Source of the DNA: CAYSWH01 sp964434775
GTDB taxonomy: Bacteria > Patescibacteriota > JACMRA01
Assembly (NCBI GenBank): GCA_964434775.1
Contig: CAYSWH010000056.1
Location: 1-5,370 of the forward strand
Reading direction: 5' to 3'
Length of the DNA stretch: 5,370 nucleotides
The notes beneath the pieces are model-generated. The model made no database searches, was not told the DNA's origin, and worked only from the letters and a program-made list of their open reading frames with translations. This document shows positions 1 through 4,985 of this stretch, piece after piece. Both the position numbers and the translations under genes were made by a program. Position 1 is the first letter of the stretch. Each line of letters opens with the position of its first letter.

Positions 1-273
1 CCAGGATGCTAGTGATGCTCTTAGAACCCCACAAATCGCTTTAGCGTAATGTGGCATCTATCAGCCATCTTTCACTGGCTGAAACTGATAGGTGACAACA
101 CAGTCAGTGTGACGGCTTAACGGTTCATACTCCGTTTAAGTTTAAGTCTTAAGTATGGCTGCAGCAACACAGTTTGTTTGTTAACTGGTGCTGTTTGAGC
201 GAAAACAAACTATGTCTGTAGAAGTTGTTTCTTAGTTAGTTGTCGGACGGGGGTTCATTGCCCCCCATCTCCA
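1..273 (+). ncRNA. ssrA: tmRNA (transfer-messenger RNA), 5' end outside the window
   Basis: This RNA rescues stalled ribosomes: it is charged with alanine, enters the A site with SmpB and encodes a degradation tag. The 3' end is a clear tRNA-like domain, with T stem GGGGG (249-253), loop TTCATTG (254-260), CCCCC (261-265), acceptor strand CATCTCC (266-272) and discriminator A at 273. The preceding GTCGGAC is typical of tmRNA. At the left, a reading frame ending ALA-stop (TAA 47-49) lies in a hairpin CCACA (29-33)/TGTGG (50-54), the usual helix around the tag stop. Downstream come CTATC/GATAG with AGCC/GGCT (58-91), a stem-loop at 116-140, and an H-type pseudoknot with CAGCA (162-166)/TGCTG (189-193) and AGTTTGTTT (171-179)/AAACAAACT (203-211). 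Roughly 80-120 bases, including the 5' acceptor strand and first pseudoknot, should lie before position 1. CCA is not encoded; CAA follows position 273. Confidence 0.93.
2..49 (+). other. tmRNA proteolysis-tag reading frame, 3' part
   Basis: In frame from position 2 the sequence reads QDASDALRTPQIALA followed by TAA. The hydrophobic ALA terminus is the kind of C-terminal degron that ClpXP-type proteases recognise on tmRNA-tagged proteins. The resume codon is not in the window, so the tag is at least 15 residues long, against 10-11 in enterobacteria. The frame is supported by the stop sitting in the expected helix and by the ALA ending; the residues themselves are not a sequence I recognise. 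Confidence 0.85.
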
Positions 274-280
274 CAAAGAG

Positions 281-309
281 TTCTTAAACCCTAAATTATT
301 ATTTAAGAA
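281..309. terminator. AT-rich hairpin between tmRNA and the convergent gene
   Basis: TTCTTAAA (281-288) and TTTAAGAA (302-309) form a perfect 8-bp stem with a 13-base loop, 8 bases after the mature tmRNA end. It lies between two convergent transcripts, so it could limit read-through in both directions or serve as a tmRNA 3' processing signal. No T tract follows it on either strand, so it is not a classical intrinsic terminator. A second, weaker hairpin, ATAGG/CCTAT (347-364), lies just after the stop of the minus-strand gene. Confidence 0.35.
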
Positions 310-370
310 GGTAGTATTAAACTGACTTAGCGTTGTAGCTTAGAATATAGGGCGATTGTCCTATTTATAA

Positions 371-2158
371 CTAAAAAGCATCTTGTGGCGGAAAATATCG
401 ATCAATTGTTTCCCTCAAGAGCCTTTCAAATTTTTCTTTACCCTCATTAGCCCTTGGGTTTTCCTGCATATTGGGAACATGGTTTGTTTCAAAACCGAGG
501 AGAGGTTCGTCTTGTCCTTCTCTAACTAAACCATGAGATTCTAAAAATTTTCTGACCGCCACTGCTGGTGTGCCTTCATAGTAAAATACCCTCTTAGGGC
601 GACTTTCAGGATTCTTTGAAAAATAATCTTCCCAAAATTCTTGAGAACTTACCGGATTTTTTGCTCGCCGATATCTAAGATGACAAAGATCAATAAACTC
701 TTCAACTTTTTCTTCGGAATTTACAAAATCAATATCCAATTCAAAATAATGTGAAACCATATCAATTACTCTAGAATCAACATCTCCAGTTACACCAATT
801 TCTGTTAGTGATCTAATCACTTCTCTCTGATATTTGGCATATTTTCTACGACGGGTATTGTCATATAATCTTTCTGGTTCTTCATCATAATTCCTGTAAA
901 ATTCTCCAAATCTTTCTTTATTCGTTTCCCACCAAGTCAATATGTCATTTTTTGCTTCAGGATTTTTTTCCATTACTCTATTTGAGTTCGAATTTTCTTC
1001 AGTTTCAATTACATGTGATTTATACTTGGAGCCAGTCTCAGGATCAACGGGTGTACTTTTAGGTAAAAATACCACTCCGGCATCAAGTGGTACATCTCCC
1101 CATACAAAAATATCGTTCCATTTAGCCTCACTTTGAGGTCTAGTAAAATCTTCCTCCCAACCATTAAAAGCATAATTAGTTTGCGATGCAATAAAATCTG
1201 CAGGATAAACCACTAATACCTCATTATTGGCTTCTCCACCATAGAAATTATCCAGAACCGTTTCTGCGGCTAGATGAACAGCTGATTGATCTGGATATTC
1301 AGGAGCAGAACCACCGAAAGGGTGTCCTTTAATAATAATATTCAGTCCTTGAAGTGCAATCTCCCGGGATTCAACATCTAATAACCCTTTCTCCTTTAAA
1401 AACTGCTCAACAGTTTCTTCATTTATGTCATCTAAGCCTTGACGCTCATAAGCCGATTTCATTTTCCCCTCTTCTAATAGACGTGTGAAACCATCAGTAA
1501 ATTCTGCTAATCCCGCACTATGTGGAATCATCACATTGCCACCAGTGTGGTCTCTAAAGCCATGTCGGCTCACATGAGATAGATAATAGGGGGAACCTGC
1601 CCTCCATAATGTCATGAATTCATTAAGATCGAGTTCTGCTAAAAAATCAGAATTAAAAAGTTCTTTCTTTTGACCGGAAGTCAAAAAATTGCGAGCGTGT
1701 TCTTTATAAAATTGACCAACAGCTGCTTCTGCACTTTCTAAAGGTGTAGTATCAACCTCTGTTTCTTTTAACTTAACTACCCTCTTTTTATTTTTTCTGA
1801 TTAAATCTTGATTTCCTTCTAAGTGGATCTTAAGTCTAGTAGACTCTCTCCTTCTCTTTCTTAAGTATGGGTCTCCATAAGGATCTTTCGTGAAAACCTG
1901 TATGATCTGATGTAGAATCGACTCTTTCCTCCTCTCTGATTCATTTTCTAAGATAACTATTTTTTCTCTTACTTCTTCATTAGCCGCACGTAAAGCTTGG
2001 TTCTCCGCAGTTAAATTTTTAATTTTAGCATCTACATTCTCTCGCTCTTCAAAATATGGTCTTCTTTTTTGGCGGAATTCAGCAGCAGCTTGATTTCTTT
2101 CATCAGGATATTCTTTTTTAGTGTGTTCTGTGATGATTTGTTTGACTTCAGCGCTCAT
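371..2158 (-). CDS. Hypothetical protein, 595 aa, coiled-coil N terminus, unknown family
   Basis: The frame is long and uninterrupted, with ATG at 2158-2156 and stop TAG at 373-371. No signal peptide or membrane segment is seen, so it is probably cytoplasmic. Residues about 35-135 are highly charged with heptad-like spacing (KIKNLTAENQALRAANEEV near 45-63), suggesting a coiled coil, followed by a basic patch KRRRESTR (101-108). The middle looks globular: LWRAGSPYYLSHVSRHGFRD (184-203), IIIKGHPFGGS (274-284), EVLVVYPADFIASQ (313-326), KWNDIFVWGDVPLDAGVVFL (346-365) and TPVDPETGSKY (369-379). The C-terminal third (400-595) is acidic and basic and probably helical. The His/Arg/Asp cluster SRHGFRDH and the GHPFGGS segment could be functional, but I assign no reaction. 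There is no clear Shine-Dalgarno upstream. It stands alone, convergent with the tmRNA. It may be a lineage-restricted protein of reduced-genome bacteria; this is inference. Confidence 0.85.
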   Translation of the reverse strand: MSAEVKQIITEHTKKEYPDERNQAAAEFRQKRRPYFEERENVDAKIKNLTAENQALRAANEEVREKIVILENESERRKESILHQIIQVFTKDPYGDPYLRKRRRESTRLKIHLEGNQDLIRKNKKRVVKLKETEVDTTPLESAEAAVGQFYKEHARNFLTSGQKKELFNSDFLAELDLNEFMTLWRAGSPYYLSHVSRHGFRDHTGGNVMIPHSAGLAEFTDGFTRLLEEGKMKSAYERQGLDDINEETVEQFLKEKGLLDVESREIALQGLNIIIKGHPFGGSAPEYPDQSAVHLAAETVLDNFYGGEANNEVLVVYPADFIASQTNYAFNGWEEDFTRPQSEAKWNDIFVWGDVPLDAGVVFLPKSTPVDPETGSKYKSHVIETEENSNSNRVMEKNPEAKNDILTWWETNKERFGEFYRNYDEEPERLYDNTRRRKYAKYQREVIRSLTEIGVTGDVDSRVIDMVSHYFELDIDFVNSEEKVEEFIDLCHLRYRRAKNPVSSQEFWEDYFSKNPESRPKRVFYYEGTPAVAVRKFLESHGLVREGQDEPLLGFETNHVPNMQENPRANEGKEKFERLLRETIDRYFPPQDAF

Positions 2159-2384
2159 AATAGTATCGGAAATTTATTTGTTAAATCAGAGTTTTGCTTT
2201 ATACAAAGTCCATAAAACCCTATTTATTTCAGAATAGCAAAACTATGATTAATCTGTCCAGTATTAAGATCACTAAATCGTCAATGTAATCCTTTTTAAG
2301 AAATTCTATGGGGCTTTGAGACTGCATTACCCAGGAAAGATTAGAGCCTATTCGCACGGATTTTTTCATGTTATTTAACAGCCA
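2159..2384. other. Non-coding spacer upstream of the 595-aa gene
   Basis: No reading frame here has a ribosome binding site and more than about 15 codons. It must contain the promoter of the minus-strand gene, but I see only a weak candidate: TATAAA on the minus strand (2203-2198) without a good -35 box. A loose inverted pair GTAAT (2286-2290)/ATTAC (2326-2330) and a T run at 2361-2366 without a stem before it are the only other patterns. Confidence 0.5.
2190..2244. repeat. 8-bp inverted repeat AGTTTTGC/GCAAAACT
   Basis: AGTTTTGC (2190-2197) and GCAAAACT (2237-2244) are perfect inverted copies 39 bases apart. They flank the near-palindrome CTTTATACAAAG (2197-2208), which overlaps the TATAAA candidate for the minus-strand gene. 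This placement, 32-86 bases before the start codon, fits an operator or a 5' leader hairpin, but an 8-bp match in AT-rich DNA can also arise by chance. Confidence 0.35.
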
Positions 2385-2433
2385 TGAGCCTTAGCTCAGT
2401 TGGTTAATCTGGGTGGCTTTTACACCAACCAAC
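2385..2433 (+). pseudogene. tRNA-like 5' half, possibly a decayed tRNA (Val-type?)
   Basis: TGAGCCT, TA, GCTC, AGTTGGTTA (2385-2406) follows the exact spacing of a tRNA acceptor strand, positions 8-9, D stem and D loop. TTTTACAC (2418-2425) resembles a tRNA-Val(UAC) anticodon loop. The rest fails: the D stem's second strand is ATCT instead of GAGC, the anticodon stem pairs at only one position, and no TTCRA loop or matching 3' acceptor strand follows. The same bases fold differently into two abutting hairpins: TGAGC/GCTCA with loop CTTA (2385-2398), then GTTGGTT (2399-2405)/AACCAAC (2427-2433) enclosing GGTG/CACC. It is either a tRNA pseudogene or a separate small structured RNA built from tRNA-like sequence. 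Confidence 0.4.
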
Positions 2434-2495
2434 CTCAACTCTACCGCATCATCAAATATTGACAAAACTCGGTTAACAGACTCCTCTACCCTTGT

Positions 2496-2505
2496 ACTTA
2501 TAAGT
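2496..2505. repeat. 10-bp perfect palindrome ACTTATAAGT
   Basis: A perfect self-complementary decamer in the middle of the gene-poor spacer, flanked by CTTG on the left and CTTGG on the right. It could be a protein-binding site, but no promoter overlaps it and it may be chance in AT-rich sequence. Nothing else is visible between 2434 and 2566. Confidence 0.2.
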
Positions 2506-2566
2506 CTTGGTAAACCCCCACTATTCCTTTCTCAGGTATTTTTATTCTCCACTAATTGTTAAAATA

Positions 2567-2595
2567 TTGATAAATCAATTCTTTTTTAGAATAAT
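2567..2595 (+). promoter_or_regulatory. Sigma70-like promoter, TTGATA-17-AATAAT
   Basis: TTGATA (2567-2572) matches five of six -35 consensus bases, and AATAAT (2590-2595) five of six -10 bases, with the ideal 17-base spacer. The -35 box sits in ATTGAT-AA-ATCAAT (2566-2579), a short palindrome that could be an operator. Transcription would begin near 2602, just before the hairpin pair at 2612-2648 and the 28-codon ORF. The match is good but comes from AT-rich DNA, where chance promoters are common. Confidence 0.5.
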
Positions 2596-2611
2596 CACTT
2601 GAATCTATACG

Positions 2612-2653
2612 GTTGCGACAGCAACAGAGCATCCCGGCTTTAGCCGGGCGTGA
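2612..2653 (+). mobile_element. Twin hairpins resembling an IS200/IS605 (TnpB) right end
   Basis: Two compact stem-loops stand in tandem: GTTGC-GACA-GCAAC (2612-2625) and CCCGGC-TTTA-GCCGGG (2633-2648), the latter followed by CGTGAATGA. GC-rich hairpins of the form CCCGGCTTTAGCCGGG followed by a GTGAAT-like end are, from memory, typical of IS200/IS605 right ends, where the tnpB 3' end overlaps the guide (omega) RNA. Consistent with that, the frame through the hairpins reads SLESIRLRQQQSIPALAGRE then TGA (2595-2653), with TAA just before it. No tnpA, no other tnpB coding sequence and no left end are present, so this is at most a remnant. Alternatively it is simply the structured leader of the ORF at 2674. 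Confidence 0.4.
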
Positions 2654-2661
2654 ATGAAAAC

Positions 2662-2668
2662 GGAGGAG
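2662..2668 (+). promoter_or_regulatory. Strong Shine-Dalgarno GGAGGAG
   Basis: GGAGGAG lies 5 bases before ATG 2674-2676. It is the only strong ribosome binding site in the window; the recognisable genes here have none. That contrast is the main reason to take the short ORF after it seriously. The preceding CCCGGC hairpin ends 13 bases upstream and does not cover it. Confidence 0.55.
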
Positions 2669-2673
2669 ATAAA

Positions 2674-2760
2674 ATGATTGATGTATGCAGATCACTCATT
2701 CAGCACATGGCACATATTTTCGCAGATATCATGTTTGTTGGTGCACAAAATTTCCCTTAA
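2674..2760 (+). CDS. Possible 28-aa peptide (MIDVCRSLIQHM...)
   Basis: ATG at 2674 with GGAGGAG 5 bases upstream opens a 28-codon frame ending TAA 2758-2760. The peptide has a mixed hydrophobic character (MIDVCRSLIQHMAHIFADIM, then FVGAQNFP) and could be a short amphipathic or membrane-associated helix or a leader peptide. With the promoter at 2567-2595 it would form a complete transcription and translation unit. I recognise no family. A second frame from TTG 2678 or ATG 2681 shares the same binding site and runs 85 codons to 2935, but its His/Ser/Cys/Tyr-rich composition looks like translated non-coding DNA. The binding site could also be left from a gene truncated here. Confidence 0.3.
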   Translation: MIDVCRSLIQHMAHIFADIMFVGAQNFP

Positions 2761-2957
2761 CTCAAGAATTTCATTTGGATTCAAAAATAAGCAAGTCTAC
2801 ATAAAAAAGCTATGCTTAGTATACTGCCGCTTTCATTACTTCTACCACACTGCGGTTCATAGAACCCCCAAATTACACACTGCCATCTCAAAAAAATGTC
2901 CGCAAATAACTCTTAGTTACCATATTTCTATTTAAATTTAAACTCAAAAAAATCATA
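2761..2957. other. Non-coding spacer before the nucleotidyltransferase gene
   Basis: AT-rich sequence with several A runs (2889-2896, 2946-2952) and no frame, RNA structure or terminator that I can support. Confidence 0.5.
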
Positions 2958-2963
2958 TATAAT
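2958..2963 (+). promoter_or_regulatory. Perfect -10 box TATAAT placed for a leaderless mRNA
   Basis: TATAAT (2958-2963) ends 7 bases before ATG 2971, so the expected transcription start falls at or one base before the A of that codon. No convincing -35 box is seen 16-18 bases upstream; that stretch is A/T only. The box overlaps the alternative upstream ATG at 2962, which argues against that codon being used. Confidence 0.5.
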
Positions 2964-2970
2964 GATCATC

Positions 2971-3732
2971 ATGTCAAAACTTTCCCTTAATGTCCTTTTG
3001 CTAGCAGCCGGCTTCGGCACCAGACTTAAAGAAATTGGCAAAAAAACAGCTAAAGGCCTATTTAAAAATAGCCAAGGTTTAACTATTACTGATTTAATGA
3101 TTAATCAAGTGAGTCAGATTGAGCAGTTATATAGACTGGCTTTAGTCGCAAACCAAAAGTTTCACCAACAATACAAAAATCACATAAAAACTAATTACCC
3201 CAAATTAAATATTGAAGTTTTAAATGATGGAGTAACTCAACCAGCTGAAAGACTGGGATCATTGGGAGATTTAGTTTTTGCTTTGAATAAGCTTGAGTGG
3301 TGGAATGAGCCAGTTCTTGTTTTACCCAGCGACCGAACTCCTGAAAATATCATTCCTGAATTAATCAAAACTTATCTTCAACATTCTGATAGTTTTGTGA
3401 CATGTTTGGCTAAAGATAAAAAAGAAAACATTAAGCATAAATCTGGCTGTGCCATAATTAATGATCAAAACCAAATTATTGATTTTGAAGAAAAACCAGC
3501 AAAACCAAAAAGCAATTATCGAGGTTTGCCTTTTTACATCTTTTCCCCAGCAACCCTAGAACTTTTAAAAAAATATCAAGATACTGGCCACAACATGGAC
3601 TCTCCTGGCAACATTATCCCCTGGTTGCTTGAAAATAATTTTCCGGTTTATAGTTGCCTAACTAATGAAGATTCTTTTGATATTGGAGATTTAACAGAAC
3701 TAGCAGATTTCAGACAGAGTCATGCCGTTTAA
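2971..3732 (+). CDS. Sugar-1-phosphate nucleotidyltransferase-like protein (GT-A fold)
   Basis: This protein probably joins a nucleoside triphosphate to a sugar phosphate (or a similar phosphorylated substrate) to make an activated precursor for surface polysaccharides. Numbered from ATG 2971 (253 aa), the N terminus has VLLLAAGFGTRLKEIGKKTAKGL (8-30), the nucleotide-binding loop of the NTP_transferase family, whose later Lys is K28. LGSLGDL (96-102) matches the LGTAGAI-like base-contacting segment, VLPSDRT (117-123) stands where metal-binding GDN or GDH normally is, FEEKP (172-176) is the conserved sugar-site motif, GLPFYIFSP (185-193) matches the NxGxYxF segment, and FDIGDLTELADF (236-247) the C-terminal metal-site motif. 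There is no hexapeptide-repeat extension, so it is a single-domain form. ATG 2962 would add three residues but lies in the -10 box. The stop (3730-3732) overlaps the convergent Nudix remnant by 33 bases. The exact substrate cannot be told. Confidence 0.85.
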   Translation: MSKLSLNVLLLAAGFGTRLKEIGKKTAKGLFKNSQGLTITDLMINQVSQIEQLYRLALVANQKFHQQYKNHIKTNYPKLNIEVLNDGVTQPAERLGSLGDLVFALNKLEWWNEPVLVLPSDRTPENIIPELIKTYLQHSDSFVTCLAKDKKENIKHKSGCAIINDQNQIIDFEEKPAKPKSNYRGLPFYIFSPATLELLKKYQDTGHNMDSPGNIIPWLLENNFPVYSCLTNEDSFDIGDLTELADFRQSHAV

Positions 3733-3919
3733 AAACTCAAAATCACTTCGAGTAGCTAGCGATAAAGGTAAATTCCCTAACTCATCTAAACTAAACCAAC
3801 CTATTTTCTCCCATTTACCCACTTCGTTTTTAGCTTTGAGACCACGTTTAGTTAAAAGCAGTTCATCTTGATCATTGAAAATCAATACCAGGTCTAATTT
3901 TGATTTGCAGTTTCGTCAT
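3700..3919 (-). pseudogene. Nudix hydrolase remnant lacking the Nudix box
   Basis: Nudix hydrolases cleave nucleoside diphosphates linked to other groups. Here the domain start, VLIFNDQDELLLTKRGLKAK then NEVGKWE (3888-3808), runs directly into a typical domain end, KIGWFSLDELGNLPLSLATR (3807-3748). In the family, GKWE is followed by FPGG, the GX5EX7REUXEEXGU metal site and more strands, and this whole middle of perhaps 60-70 residues is missing without loss of frame. A second lesion lies at the start. ATG 3919-3917, overlapping the ftsK end as in a coupled operon, opens MTKLQIKIRPGIDFQ and stops at TGA 3874-3872, while the domain continues in another frame from about 3888. Without catalytic glutamates the product cannot be an active Nudix enzyme. 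Stop is at 3702-3700. An assembly deletion could mimic this. Confidence 0.75.
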
Positions 3920-4898
3920 TGGCTTTTTCCAAATAAGACTTTAGCTGAGGCATATTAACATCTCTAGCCTTGCTCCCCTCAGGAGGACCGACTAAGTTAG
4001 CGTCATGAAGTTGATCTAAAATCCTGGCAGCTCGAGCATACCCAACTGACAGCCTTCTTTGAATTAATGAGGCAGAAGCTTTGCCTCGTTTGGCAAATAA
4101 GGCCGCGGCTTGATCAAACAACTCATCAACCTCCTCACCGCCCGGACCAACAGGTCCAATTTCCTTCGATTTGAACTTAGTAGTAATTTCTTCTTCATAA
4201 TCTGGTTTTTGGCCTTGTGTTTTAAGAAAATCAATTAAGTTTTTTGTTTCTTGACTTGAAACAAATGTTCCTTGAACACGTATCGGCTTGGCTTTGTCTG
4301 GGGGCAAATAAAGCATGTCGCCTTTGCCAAGTAACTTTTCTGCTCCTGGTGAATCTAAAATTACCCTAGAATCAGTCATTGACGACACATTAAAAGCAAT
4401 TCTAGCCGGAATATTAGCTTTAATTAAACCAGTAATGACATCAACCGAAGGTCTCTGAGTAGCTAAAATTAAATGAATTCCAACAGCACGCGCCATCTGA
4501 GCAATCCTGGTTATAGTTTCTTCAACTTCTCCTGGAGCAAACAGCATCACGTCAGCCATCTCATCAACTACAATCACCACATTGGGCATGGCAGCCAACC
4601 CAGCCAGCTCATTATATTGAGCAATATTCTTCACACCGACTTCAGACAATTGTTTGTAGCGTTTCTCCATCAAGTTAACTGCCCACTTTAAAGCTGAAAC
4701 AACTTTTTCAGGTTCAATAATAACCGGAGTTAATAAATGCGGGACTTCATTATAAGCAGTTAGCTCAACCCGTTTTGGATCAACTAAAATCAACCTAAGT
4801 TCAGAAGGGCTGGCTCTAAACAAAAGTGAGCTTAAAAATGAGTTAATACAAATCGACTTACCAGAGCCAGTAGCACCAGCAATCAAAAGATGCGGCAT
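3894..4898 (-). CDS. ftsK: DNA translocase FtsK, C-terminal motor and gamma domain
   Basis: FtsK is the hexameric ATP-driven pump at the septum that moves the chromosome termini apart and activates dimer resolution. Counting from M at 4898: Walker A GATGSGKS (8-15), the family signature LILVDPKRVELTAYNEVPHL (36-55), Walker B VVIVVDEMAD (107-116), LATQRPSVDVITGLIKANIP (145-164), then a linker rich in K, E and G (228-254). The DNA-reading winged-helix gamma domain (about 255-315) includes SASLIQRRLSVGYARAARIL and EGSKARDV. The motor core is intact. The ATG at 4898 is three residues before the Walker A strand, has no ribosome binding site and is unlikely to be a natural start. The frame is open without a break through 4899-4982 (KSKLAVGLGIDVSGKPVLAD), which is normal FtsK sequence, back to a TAA at 4985-4983. 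This is therefore the second half of one gene. The stop TAG (3896-3894) overlaps the Nudix remnant. Confidence 0.93.
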   Translation of the reverse strand: MPHLLIAGATGSGKSICINSFLSSLLFRASPSELRLILVDPKRVELTAYNEVPHLLTPVIIEPEKVVSALKWAVNLMEKRYKQLSEVGVKNIAQYNELAGLAAMPNVVIVVDEMADVMLFAPGEVEETITRIAQMARAVGIHLILATQRPSVDVITGLIKANIPARIAFNVSSMTDSRVILDSPGAEKLLGKGDMLYLPPDKAKPIRVQGTFVSSQETKNLIDFLKTQGQKPDYEEEITTKFKSKEIGPVGPGGEEVDELFDQAAALFAKRGKASASLIQRRLSVGYARAARILDQLHDANLVGPPEGSKARDVNMPQLKSYLEKANDETANQN

Positions 4899-4982
4899 GG
4901 TAGCAATATCTGCTAAAACCGGCTTGCCAGAGACATCAATGCCTAAGCCAACGGCCAGCTTTGATTTATTATTTTTAAGTTT

Positions 4983-4985
4983 TTA
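4983..4985 (-). other. In-frame TAA interrupting ftsK
   Basis: Reading the minus strand, ATG TTG GGC AGT is followed by TAA and then AAA CTT AAA in the same frame. Protein similarity continues on both sides (TLRTMLGS, stop, KLKNN, KSKLAVGLG). One base change from GAA, CAA or AAA would produce it; Glu or a polar residue is common at this place in the family, so GAA to TAA is the simplest guess. The cause may be a true nonsense mutation, a minority strain allele or a consensus error near the A-rich run. Confidence 0.85.

Noticed and set aside
254..276. tmRNA 3' end used as an attachment site with a second copy in the window
   Set aside because: I found no repeat of the TTCATTG...ATCTCCA segment elsewhere in the window and no integrase gene; a copy outside cannot be excluded.
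942..1191. Short frames of about 60 codons on both strands inside the 595-aa gene
   Set aside because: They lie wholly within a long, well-formed coding frame, have no binding sites and show no domain character.
2361..2366. T run as an intrinsic terminator
   Set aside because: No stable GC-rich stem directly precedes it, and no plus-strand gene ends nearby.
2459..2464. Perfect TTGACA as a -35 box
   Set aside because: No -10-like hexamer lies 16-18 bases downstream.
2678..2935. An 85-codon frame starting at TTG 2678 (or ATG 2681)
   Set aside because: It shares the binding site with the better-placed ATG 2674, is rich in His, Ser, Cys and Tyr, has no recognisable domain and looks like translated non-coding DNA.
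4473..4691. A 72-codon plus-strand frame opposite the ftsK motor domain
   Set aside because: It is antisense to strongly conserved FtsK sequence, including Walker B, and is a shadow of that gene.
4983..4985. TAA read as an amino acid (stop-codon reassignment)
   Set aside because: Known recoding in candidate-phyla bacteria affects UGA, not UAA, and the nucleotidyltransferase gene and the tmRNA tag in this window use TAA as a normal stop.
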